Of a stretch of 64,000 bases of DNA, positions 50,109 through 59,900 are shown in pieces. Numbering within the stretch: the first letter of the stretch is position 1; each line of letters starts with the position of its first letter. The stretch is from Zygnema cylindricum. Lineage: Eukaryota; Streptophyta; Zygnematophyceae; Zygnematales; Zygnemataceae. The position numbers and the translations under genes were made by a program. The stretch lies in contig JBBHKE010002397.1 in the NCBI GenBank assembly GCA_037447655.1, forward strand, positions 225,460 to 289,459, read 5' to 3'. The notes beneath the pieces were generated by a model, which worked only from the letters and a program-made list of their open reading frames with translations, did not search any database and had not been told where the DNA came from.

Positions 50109-51565
50109 AGAGAAAATCCAAACGACAGAGTGAGGAATGAGAAGACAGACAATAAAAACAGCCTTTTACATAAACCTAACTGTATATAACAGTTATATAA
50201 ACTACACTGTCCATCACTATTAGTGTTAAATAATAACACTAATTGGGTCGGAAACCTTTTTGCGACCAAAAATCACCCAGTAATGTTGATAATATTATTT
50301 AAGAAAGTGGACTTCAATTCGCCATCTCCCTAAACTAAATTAGTCTTATTTCCACACTTACACTAATAATTCTTCACACTAGGAGTGATTCTCCCTACAT
50401 TCAAATGTACTATACATTCTTAGTACCCAGTTATACCTATAATTTCTTGACACTGATAGAGGCACTGATCACAATTTAGTGCACTGCCCATCGCTTGTAG
50501 AGTTAATCACTCTAATTCGAGTGTGTGTTTGTTTTACCTAAAATCATAAATTAGTGTTCATGACACTACTTAAATAAGTGGCCTATGATGAGCTACGTGG
50601 CAAAGTGTCGTTAGTACCAAATCCGCTCTAACACTAAGAAGTCATTAGCTCGAATAGCGATGTAAGGTGTACACTGCACATTAATTATTCTGCCGTACTA
50701 GAGTGAATAACTATAATTCGAGCGTGTGTCTTTCTATAATCACAAATCAGTGTCAGTAACACTATTTAATTAAGTGGCCCAGAATGTGCACCTCGCAAAA
50801 TAATTTAGTGTGGTAAACATATGCAGGTTAGAATTAATAACTCTAGTTCAATTATGTAAAATTTTGCCCCAAAATCATAAAAGAGAGAAGAGGAGAGGGA
50901 GAAAGAGTGCAGAGGACGAGTGAGGGAAAGAGAGAAGTAGAGGGCGAAAGAAACGGAAGAGGAGGGACATATGAGAGGAAAGAAACAAAAGGGGGGAAAA
51001 CTGGATTCAAAGTTTATAATGGTGGTAATAATAATCAGGCGTCAGGTCTATTACACAACGAAAGAAAAAAAATGATGACGAATAAAGACAAAAAATGCTG
51101 CTTAGGTGTCACTCCCATACCAAGAAAAATGCAAAATGCCAGTACACAAATAAAACGAAAAGGAATACGAAAAAAAAAGGACAAAAAATGATGCTTAGGT
51201 GCCAGGTCCATTACACGAATAAAGTCAAAAAACGACGCTAGCTCCCACATTGATCGAATCTTTTTTCTTTCTTCCTCCATTTCCTCCAAAGACCTCGGAG
51301 CGGGAGGAGGAAGAGTAGGAGGAGCCTTTCCTAACCCATGGGTCTCATCCTCTTTCCCGTCCCTAAGTCCACTTCCTACAGCAGAAGGACCGGCAGCCAT
51401 GGCTGAAATGTCCTCGTACGATTGACTTTTTGTCTTTTTCTCTTTATTAGCTGCAACTACTGCTGCTGATGTGGCACGAGAGGATCTCCTTGGACCAGGA
51501 AGTGCCTGAGATTGAGCTCCTCCTTCATCCATGGATGACATGGAGCCAGGCTCGTCCACCGACAT
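38533..51565 (-). CDS. DDT-domain chromatin protein, AT5G08630-like (786 aa, 12 exons)
   Basis: Exons on the minus strand: 51565-51215, 48686-48567, 48101-48015, 47887-47850, 47338-47257, 46549-46443, 45820-45664, 45180-45088, 43294-43171, 41468-41426, 40364-40185 and 39511-38533. They join in phase to 786 codons plus TAG. A DDT domain spans about 105-160 (MWELASFFDFIR / LFDDHILKLSIQFTAEELEN / VLRDLHISLLR). A WHIM-like stretch follows (LAEGECPL, DRVRVLKALCELRLDQED). Then come GKDSNGCIYWQL, NWETVASNLTEFQELAEKL, a Lys/Gln-rich helix KRERQLKKQQRQALQLYEAW, KVVNYTFDEYDRSIMDAI, an acidic Glu/Asp-rich tail and a SSRATKSHINYRQL motif. Order and spacing match the Arabidopsis DDT protein AT5G08630 (about 720 aa). 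Proteins with DDT and WHIM modules partner ISWI-type remodellers in the nucleus; that role is inferred. The exon 10 donor is weak (GTTCGT). Confidence 0.93.
39514..39840 (-). repeat. Tandem copies upstream of DDT-gene exon 12 acceptor
   Basis: The acceptor-side block (cactattcacaaacaatcca + aacgaaaacggtgagtaata) is followed by diverged copies near 39654 (ctattcacaatgcaaacgga + aacggtgagaaatac) and 39753 (ccattcacaaatgatccaaa + cgaaaaaagtgagcaat). Interspersed gtaagcagcagttc / gtgagcagcaattc blocks show units of about 110-120 bp. Confidence 0.8.
39941..39988. repeat. (TA)n microsatellite
   Basis: About 48 bp of ta dinucleotides broken once by ga, in the intron before exon 12 of the DDT gene. 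Confidence 0.95.
41301..41346. repeat. Perfect 19 bp-arm hairpin
   Basis: Arms ctttatcttatttcagtgg and ccactgaaataagataaag with an 8 nt loop, within an intron of the DDT gene and followed by (ga)n. No other copy was noticed. Confidence 0.9.
42778..43200 (-). repeat. Five-fold array of DDT-gene exon 9 donor region
   Basis: The true donor (ccttaccgaatgtataattc + accaccttcctttcc, 43166-43200) is copied at about 43061, 42950, 42881 and 42778. The copy at 42950 keeps the complete ccttaccgaatgtataattc block and hence a GT donor. Intervening agagtttttgaatagtaggt blocks also repeat, giving units of about 90-110 bp. Confidence 0.92.
43265..43400 (-). repeat. Duplicated exon 9 acceptor of the DDT gene
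   Basis: cttcaattgtctctctcgtt + tctgcaagaaaaggagattt (true acceptor, TTGCAG, at 43295) is repeated at about 43349-43396 as cttcaattgtctctttcgtt + tctagaagaaaaggagattt, which also ends in a usable CTAG. An alternative upstream exon start is therefore possible. Confidence 0.85.
44181..45140 (-). repeat. Five-fold array of DDT-gene exon 8 end with donor
   Basis: True boundary: aactcacacgctccagttct + tccagaagtggcacaatatt (45081-45120). Copies start near 44891, 44745, 44364 and 44181, all with tcacac + tccagttcttccaaaattgg or close variants and most still with a GT donor. The intervening gtgatgaaattctgaaagtg + taattcct blocks repeat as well, so whole intron segments are included. Confidence 0.92.
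47533..47680. repeat. Palindromic MITE-like element in DDT-gene intron 4
   Basis: ttgccccatactatacgcgt and its near-complement (acgtgtatggtatggggtaa) form a first hairpin; ccccacatatagagtt and aaccgcatatagcgtttcc form a second. Relatives are at 21538-21612 and 60345-60530. Confidence 0.75.
49330..50105. repeat. GA-rich tracts in DDT-gene intron 1
   Basis: Purine runs at about 49340-49430, 49780-49970 and 50045-50115, including a (ga)n stretch. No exon was identified in this intron. Confidence 0.85.
50205..50669. mobile_element. TA-flanked MITE in DDT-gene intron 1 (465 bp)
   Basis: Left end cactgtccatcactattagt preceded by TA; right end cgaatagcgatgtaaggtg followed by TA, imperfect inverted complements. 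Interior words (ataacactaatt, gagctacgtggc) are shared with other family members. It is an older, more diverged copy. Confidence 0.6.
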
Positions 51566-51623
51566 GGCTTTAAGGAGGAGACAAGCTAGAGAAACTGGTT
51601 TTTCTTAGAGCTACTCTGAATAA

Positions 51624-51641
51624 GGGTTAGGGTTAGGGTTA
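51624..51641. promoter_or_regulatory. Telomere-like repeat (telo box) in the DDT-gene leader
   Basis: Three gggtta units (gggttagggttagggtta) about 60-75 bp upstream of the start codon. On the coding strand they read taaccctaaccctaaccc. Plant telo boxes (AAACCCTAA-type) are known in 5' regions of growth and translation genes; a regulatory role here is inferred. Confidence 0.55.
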
Positions 51642-53500
51642 CGTTTAAGGTTAAGGAATGGCGGGTGCTGAACAGGAAAAGACAAAGTCATCTGGTAAGG
51701 AATTGGAAGTGAATGGAAAAAAATAACGAGAGAGGAAAAAAGAACCAGATTCTCGCTACAAGGAGCGAAAGAGAGAGAGGGAGAATAGTTAAGAGGGGAG
51801 CTCTCAAACTGCCAAATTCTGGAACAGAAGGAACATTGTTACGTGCATAGTCCAAAGTGTACGGAGTGTACAAATTCAATTGTGCAGTTCGAACTTTGTT
51901 TCGATCGTTATTTTGTTCGAACTTTATTTTAGAGTACGACTTGAAAATAACAATTACTCACCGTACTCAGGAAAACGACGAAAACCTAAAATTGCGGGGC
52001 ATTTTTGCCATCCTTTACGAATGAACGGTCGCGGCCGAATCTGCGCCCTGCTTTTCGAAATTTCATGGGCCCCTGGGGTGACTATGCTGAAAACTCTTTC
52101 CAAGCGTGAAATCATAAATAGTGTTACGAAATAAATGACACCGTTTAACTTTTCACTTTTTTACCGGTTTAGGACGAAACACTGTACAGACTCATGTTGT
52201 ATGCACAAAACATTAAGGTTGTCAAATGTACAATTCGTAGATTTGTTGAATTTTGTTCTATGGTTCTATGAGATGCTAACATTACTGTATGGTGATGTAT
52301 AGTAAATGACACTACGGTATAGTACAGGGTGGTACACCGTCTATCTCTTTTACGTTAATCACGCTATTCAACGTAGTGGTTTTCTTTATCCAAAATCATA
52401 AAGTAAGTTTTCATAACGTTATAGAAGTGGTCTAGAATATGTGAGAGGAATTTTTAAATAAATGAACTTGCAATCAAATTTAAGGAGTTTAGAGGGGAGA
52501 GGGGAGAGAGAGGGGCATGTTTGACTAAACATGTAAAAGTGTGTCTTAATAACATTATTCAGTGGCATCCCTCTCGTATTGTCTAGGATATTTCTCCCAA
52601 CCTTGATGTGTTGACGTGTTACGACTTCAGTAACCCCACATTTCGTACACCTTGTCATCAGCAATTAGCTGTTCAAGTTACATTTCAAGCTCAATCGACC
52701 TTTTGGCGAACAACTTCACGAATAAAATAACATCAATTTTGTATGTTTTCCATTTATTTATATTATTTAATCTCGGTCTGACTTGTATAGGAGTGTTAGT
52801 GGGGCACATGAAACACAATGAGAATGTCAACGTTTCTTATGTGAGGATTTGGAACTTCTCAATTAGGAGCACATAGATGGAAATAGTATCATTCTCGTGT
52901 CCACTACTTAACGCCATTCTCCACCTCCTATCATTACGGTTCGTATGTCGTCGCGCCATTCACCTCAGTTGGAGTGGCAAGCTCTCTCGTGCTGCCGGGA
53001 CAATTTAACCTTAAACGCCATCACCAACCAAAAGGGCAACGATTGAAACCCGACATGCCCTTCACTCGCAACATCCGAGGAAACATTGTTTTTTATTTAA
53101 TCTTATGATCATCTTGAATCCTCCAATCCTGATTAAAGAGTCATTTGTCAACAATTCGGTTTCGATCCTCTCAAATATTGACCGACGAACCCTCCAAAAG
53201 AACGTATGAATCACCACGCATTACTTTTTCTCTGAAAGTTCCATCATAAGGTTTAAATGTTGTATAAGGTGGCCTTTTGTCCGACGATGCAAAAACCCCT
53301 CCCAACAAACGAGATAAATTCGGTTATTGATGTTGGTGAGCGTAAAACTGCTTTTTAGAATACGATGTTAGCATGCAATGTTACACTAGAAAACCATGCG
53401 AAAATGAAAGGGAGGGGAAAGAGGGATGAGGGAATATAGTAAAGGTGGAAAAGGAGAGGGAAATGAGTATGGTGTAAGTCTCGGATTTGGTACTAAATGC
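51642..53500. other. Intergenic, no confirmed gene
   Basis: A plus-strand ATG at 51658 opens a 23-codon frame (MAGAEQEKTKSSG...) with a GTAAGG donor at 51695, which could be a first exon of a divergent transcript, but no following exon was recognised. A TA-caccg-like end (gtacaccgtctatctctttt) is near 52331. The remainder is unassigned. Confidence 0.4.
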
Positions 53501-53824
53501 TAGTATTGTGTATTGAAGGCCCCTTGTAGCTATATACCTAATTTTGGGTACCCAATGATCAATAAATCGCTTCAATATATCAAGAAGCTGAATATCGCAA
53601 TATTTTGCCGATATATGGGCTTGAGATGCCGATAAAGTTATACTATGATATATCAGAGCAACGTTGGGTTTCATTTTTTTTTTCAAAAGCCCCCCTCACC
53701 CCCACCACTCCTTCCCCGTTGGCGTGGACACCACCTCCCACCAAATATATAGCGATAATTTTTGTTGGTCTGAGAGAAATATATCGAGCCCTCGAGCGTT
53801 CGATTTATCCGATATACAACACTA
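53501..53824. mobile_element. hAT-like MITE with perfect 8 bp target duplication (324 bp)
   Basis: Starts tagtattgtgtattgaagg and ends ccgatatacaacacta. ctaaatgc flanks both sides exactly (53493-53500 and 53825-53832). The interior matches 28080-28535 (tttgggtacccaat, atatcgagccctc). No coding capacity. Confidence 0.95.
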
Positions 53825-53849
53825 CTAAATGCGCTTAGGGGCCATTTTG

Positions 53850-54740
53850 TTTCGATGTAGTTCCATCATTTAGTTTGCCGGTTGGGTAGAATTCCATTAG
53901 ACGAAAAGTGTGGTTCGTTACTGGATGCCGTACGATTTTGTAAAGTGCCGTACTAGGTCGTACTTTTTTTTTGTCAAACGAAATATCGTTACTGGAAAGC
54001 TGTCGGGAAGCTCCAATGATGTAAGCGTAATTCATGGCCGTTGGATAGCTGTCGGGAAGGCTCCAATGATGTAAGCGTAATTCATGGCCGTTGGATATTC
54101 CACTTTTTCAGATCCGCGAAGCAATCGCGCACGTCATCCAGTGTGAAGACACTCTCCTCGCGAGGAGAGTTGCTCGATACTGGGTCGTGTACCATTGGTA
54201 CACGTGAAAATGCAAAATAATATCCGCTTTGAACAAGCGATCAAGGTGTACACGTCGTACAGGCCATGTGCCTACGTCATACAGTCCATGTGCCGCCTGC
54301 CAAGTGAGCCCAAAATATTTTCGCACGCTCCGTCTGACATTCACCGACATTCAAAGATTGCCGCGACCTTCAAAGTTTGCCGCGTCTTTTTGCCATTCCG
54401 TTTCGAAATTTTGATTTCCATTTTCAAAATCAAAAATCTGGTCGCAAACTTTACGTACGAATCATTAACCACCTCCGGTCGTACAGATATTTCGTTCTGA
54501 CTTTCCGTTTGAAGATTTTATTTAAGATTTTCAAAATCTGGACTCTAACCTACGTGGTGCCAATCATAATTGAGGAAGGTTTGTTACTGGCCCGACAAGA
54601 TGGAATAGTCTTACAGTAAACGCTACCAGTAGAATTTTCCGTACATTTACTGGGACCGCCTAATGGAATTCTACCCTAAGGGTGGCGTTCCATCAGACGT
54701 AAAGCAGGGTACTGTACTGTAGTTTACAGCAATCGGCGCT
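53850..54740 (-). repeat. Inverted relatives of repeats A and B
   Basis: From 53880 to 54120 the minus strand matches repeat A. Within it, aagctgtcgggaagctccaa ... catggccgttggata is tandemly duplicated (about 53997-54096). The perfect palindrome actctcctcgcgaggagagt (54151-54170) follows. From 54240 to 54580 the plus strand matches repeat B, and at 54640-54700 is the ccctaagggtg hairpin unit. The order is a mirror image of 4.14-5.03 kb, so both loci derive from one composite element. Confidence 0.8.
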
Positions 54741-54877
54741 TATCCGTACCAAGACGTACCGCGTATTTTGTTTTTATTCGCGAACAAAATTACAGAGAAT
54801 CTTGCCAAAATTTTCCAAAGGTCTGGGAGGTAACAATGACCGTTGGATATATTTTTGCGAAGCATTCGCTTCGAAAG

Positions 54878-54928
54878 TTTCTGTAAATGGTGATGTACCT
54901 CGTCGAGGTACATCACCATTTACAGAAA
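54878..54928. repeat. 51 bp near-perfect palindrome
   Basis: Arms of 25 bp (tttctgtaaatggtgatgta + cctcg and its exact complement) are separated by a single t at 54903. Its centre, CCTCG-t-CGAGG, is shared with 4780-4802 and 54151-54170. Confidence 0.95.
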
Positions 54929-56959
54929 AATTTGAGCCGCGACACGCTGGATAATGAACATACGTGTCAATATGGCAACCAACGGAAATCGAAAAATTTC
55001 GCACATGATACATACATTCAAAAATCCTAACCGAATTCATAAAAGCAATCTCGTAACGATCTTTCGTCACGCTATTTTTGTTAGTGCCCATTCTTCACAC
55101 TATTTGTGGCAGCGCTCATTCGTCACGCGAAAAAACAGAAGTAAAAAACCCTAAAAAATTTGAGATGGTATCTTGACAAGGCGTCTGCAAAGAGTACAAA
55201 AATTATGTCGTACGATGACCTGGTCCACACGTACATGGTACGCAAATGAAGATTTCAAGTTGAAGTTGGTCGGTGAAAAAAACATTTGACGATTTTCAAT
55301 ATACGATATTGTCTTACGTGGTACCATTCATTTTTGACCACGTGGATACATCCTCGCGATAGAACATCGTTCAAAATGTAGCATCCTGTAATGTTCGCCG
55401 TACGATTACAGAATTTCCTGATGGAACGCCACCCTAACCAACCAATTCGTCCTTTCGAGGCGTTTCTAAATTTTGTTCGCCCAAAACCTGATGTAAAACG
55501 GTAAGTTAGCCGTTGATTCGACGATACAACTTTTGTATCTTTAACATTGAGTTTAGCTGTCACGTTTGATTCGATGATGCACATGTTGTACCTTTATGCA
55601 CGGACGTGGTATACCACTGTACAAATCAGTAAAGTTTTGTTTTTGCTGACGTGACGCTTGTGCCTGCACGAATACAAAACAGCGTTGCTCCTGCACGGAT
55701 ATAAATCAGCGTATGCGTCATCTATTCCCGGTTCACCGTATTTTAACAGCAATACAATTATAATTTACTGGCTAGTAACAGCGCGCGCAAAATTGCCCAC
55801 CGTTATACGTCATCACAGTATTGCTGTCCTGAAGGTTTGACTTGCATTTGCAATTCAATCTACTGTAGATGTATATATTTATTCAGGATACATTCACGTC
55901 GTTTTTTTTCTCGTTCAATCCTGTTTTTTGGCCATTCCAGTATTGATCGAATCATTATAATATTGTTATACTATTAATTATTTTTTACAATGCAATAGAA
56001 GCTATAAGCTATTAAATTCAATTTCTATTAGTTGTTGAAATTTTAATAAAGAGCATTATGCAAGGACGGTATGTGTCATGTAGAAATATCGCTACAACAA
56101 GGAGTTTTATGTAAAGAAAACACTTCAAAGTTATAATTTCCCTATGAAGAAATAACCGATGCACGAGTCAGGTGTCTAGACAGGTTGCACAGATCCAGCT
56201 TCTGAGGCAAAACGAGTTTATCATTTTTATAGAAAGCAGGTAAAAATGATTGTATTTGACATAGAGAATCGTATGGTGAAGGACACTTTACTTGCCAAAT
56301 TCCGCGGGTATTTTTCACTTCCATTTTCATTCTTGATTATGAAGTTCTTACCAAGTTTTGAATAACAGGATGCAATGTTTACCGCACCATTTTTTGAAAT
56401 CTTGCATTACTTAATTTTCTTAAAAGTTATAACATGAATTAGTTGATGGACGATTGGAATGTTTTCTCTTTACGTTTTTTTTAGGGTAATAAAAAATATG
56501 GCAACATATGCCCCTAGCTACTCCTGTGTATTCAACGAGGGCCATTGTTTCCTTGAGCTTATATAGTGAGAAAATGGCCACCAACTTTAACCTCCAATAT
56601 CTTCGTCCTTGCCATATCTTAAATTTTATGCAGCCACTTGACTAAAAAAACGACAAAATTAACAAAAGAAATACTTTTCTGTCATTTTTATTTGGTTTTG
56701 TGCTGCTGGCCCCTCTTCTTCCCTTCCGTCGTGCCAATAGCCTTGGTCCATGCCATTAGTCGTTGTTTTTGGTTTCACATAAGAGTAACGTTTCTGTAAA
56801 GTGAAAACTTGCAAAGGTGTAAAATATTTCGGCTGAAAGATTTCATAGGACAACCAAAATACTCGAAATTCTTGATATAAAGTATCAATAATATGCTTGA
56901 TTAATGGATTGGAAAACTCAAAATGACATCACTGATTGATTAAGATTTTTGTCTCTCAG
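54929..56959. other. Upstream region of ARPC2, first exon not found
   Basis: No gene is recognised. I looked for the conserved N-terminal exon of ARPC2 and did not find it. A minus-strand 64-codon frame at 56659-56853 has no recognised domain. Confidence 0.45.
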
Positions 56960-59900
56960 AGTTGACAAAGCACTCGAATTGGATGTTCACTTGGTGGAAT
57001 TCGACGATGTACGATATCGGATCCAGGCAAGTTTTAGGCGTGAGAAAGGGAGAGAAAAAGGAAGAGAAAAGGAAAACCTTTACTTTTTTTATATAAAATG
57101 GTTCTAAACTAATAATCGTTTTTGCAGTTTTCTGTCCCTTTCAATCTGTCAAGTGTCATTTTCAGGAGTATTTTTGTGGCTTGTCATTTTTTAAATCAAT
57201 CTCTTCCTGTTTGGTTATAATGCATATTGACTGAGTATTGCAACGAAGTTGTCAGCATGCGTCAGTATACAAGTCGTGTGGATGGTTTGACTTGACTTAT
57301 GAATATGCATATGGCAGGCAGCAGCAAATGACAAAGGTCGAGTGTCTCTCTCAATTTTTCTTCCTCAAGCTCCACCGGAAGTTGTCACAAATGCTGGTCT
57401 TCCGTTAGGAGCTATTGAAGCTGTTCATGGAGCATACGGCTCCCCTGTCCAAATTGTAAATCCTCCTGAAGATGGCTTTCATTTGACATTGGCAATCGAA
57501 CTGGATAAGCTTCCGGACTTTGAAGGTGCATGGCAATGCACATGTCCTTGTCGTATGCTTCTATGTTTCACTTCCTAAATCAATGCTGGTTTGCAAGTGT
57601 ATTCTATAAACTTTCATTTTTGGTCTGTGTTTGATTGTACAACTGCATTAGGTTGATCTTGTGCTTGAGTTTTTCAGATTCTCAAGAGCTTATATTTCAG
57701 TTTCATTATCGTTCATCCAAGGTTTAAGGTATGCGGTCTGTTTGCTGATAATCGACTTGAAGGCCGAAGTTATTTTGTAAAGATGTTGTCTGGCTGGATC
57801 TTGAAATGGTGTTATCTGCAAAGGACCTGCGTTTTTTGCTTCTTTACAAGTTGAAGTTGGACTAGAGGTTCCTCATTGTTTTACATTATTTTTCTGTCCT
57901 CGGTAGAAGGCAATACTTGAGCACCTTAGGCTACAGCTGATTTTCGTGAAATTGCTGTATTTTATATGTTTTATGGATGATAATGCTGTGATGTTTAAGC
58001 TCCTCAGATTGAAGCAGTTTAATATCTTTGTTGATTAACTTTTTTTTTTTTTTTAATTTCCCCTTTTCTCTGGCTCTTATTGCTCATTTTCAAACATTTG
58101 TAGATTACGTTGTTTATCTATTTTTCTCATTTCATCTGACTCGTAGCTCATCAACCCATTTGTTTGTTTTTACACTTTCTCCTTTCCTCTGACTCTCACG
58201 TTTGCTCCTTTTTATATATTTATTATTAACTCTTTCGTTTGTTTGTTTGTTTGCTTTTTCTGCTCAGAGGAGCAAACCGACCTTGTTTTCTTTATTTTTC
58301 TCCTTTTGTCTGACTCTCGTGTTTGCTCATTTTTGTATATTTTGTTTTTACTCATTTGTTCATTTGTTTTTTTGCTGCTCAGAGGAGCAAGTGGCACTAG
58401 CAACCAAACTTTCTTCTCTGCGGTCTGTTGTGCTTGGAGCTTCCCTTCGTGAAATCTTAAGCTCTTTGGCGAAAGGGAAAGTTTCAGAAGATGCCGACGC
58501 TCTCACGGCCGTGATGCATCGTCCACACGAGTCATATTTTGTCATTCCTCAGGTAAAAAAACAAAAACGTGATAATAACAAAAGCAACAAGAACAACAAC
58601 AAGAACAACAACAAGAACAACAACAAGAACAACAATAATAACAACAACTGTGTACAAACATAACATCAGTAATATTTGTATCCAGCCTTCACGAACATTT
58701 TAAGTTCCTTAGCTATCTCACTGCGGTGTTGCATGGTCGACACGAGCTATTTTTTGTCATCCTTCAGGAAAAAAAAAGAAAAAAAAAATAACACTGATAC
58801 CATCTATAATGGCATCTTTTACTGGATAATAATTTGCGTAAGAATTATATTCAGTGAGGCAAACTTACTTGAATTGATCAGTGAGCAGAACTTGGGGACC
58901 AGCAGTGATCTTAAAGTCTGGATTTTGATTTGGAGGTTATAAAAAGGGTGATGAGAGACTAGGAAAAGGAGATGTTCAATTTTGCAATTGATGTGTTGTT
59001 TTTTTGCAAAAGTAGGAGATGATTCATAACTGTGAGGTTATAAATGTCTATTTGATGGGGTGCAGGCTGAGAAAGTTACTGTGGTTTTCCCAATGCGTTT
59101 CAAGGATCAAAATGATGCGGTTTTGGCAACAGCCTTTTTGCAGGTATGTTAGTCTAGACTTACCTCATAGCATTTATGTTTAGCATTTGATTGTCTTGTA
59201 CGTTTATCATCTTTCATTTTATAACTTTACAGTTGCTGGATTAAAATTACATGCAAGTCATTGCAAGAGCAATTTAAGATTTTTGTAAGTCTATAGGGTT
59301 GTCTCTAACTTTCTGCATCTGTCACCCAATGAAAGCCTTCCACAGCTTATTTGTTCCTGAGTCTGGAAATGCTGTAAGATATTGTAAATTCATACCTTTA
59401 TTGAGAGTTGATATGTTGTTTTTGTCCCATAAGACATTCCCCCCCTCCCTCTCTCTCTCTCCCTCCCTCCCGCTCTCTCCCTCCCTCTCTCTCTCTCTCC
59501 CTCTCTCTCTCTTTTCCCTCTCTATCTCTCAATGGGTGTTCTGGAAAGATAGGAGTTTATGGAGGCTCGACGCGCTAGCAGCTTAAGTGCTGCCCCCCCA
59601 TGTTCCTATTCTGCCTCCCCTCCTTTGGAACTCAAAAGTGCTCCGGCTCACGCCTTGCATGCGAATGCCGGATTTGTTTCATTTGGTGAACAACAATCAC
59701 ATTCCTCGTCTATCTCTCTCTTTCCCCCTCCCCCCCCTTGAGATCCATATTTAGTCTAAATGTGTCTCAACCCGCCAAATTCTGTTCTTAGTGTTTAAAT
59801 TTTCTCTTTATAAAATGCTGGTTTTATCAGCTTGTAAGATCTTCTTCTTAACATATTCTTATTAGCATATTCTTCTTCTTCTACTTCTTCTTAAGATCTT

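Noticed and set aside
56659-56853. 64-codon minus-strand frame considered as a small gene or a missing ARPC2 exon
   Set aside because: Wrong strand for ARPC2 and no recognised motif.
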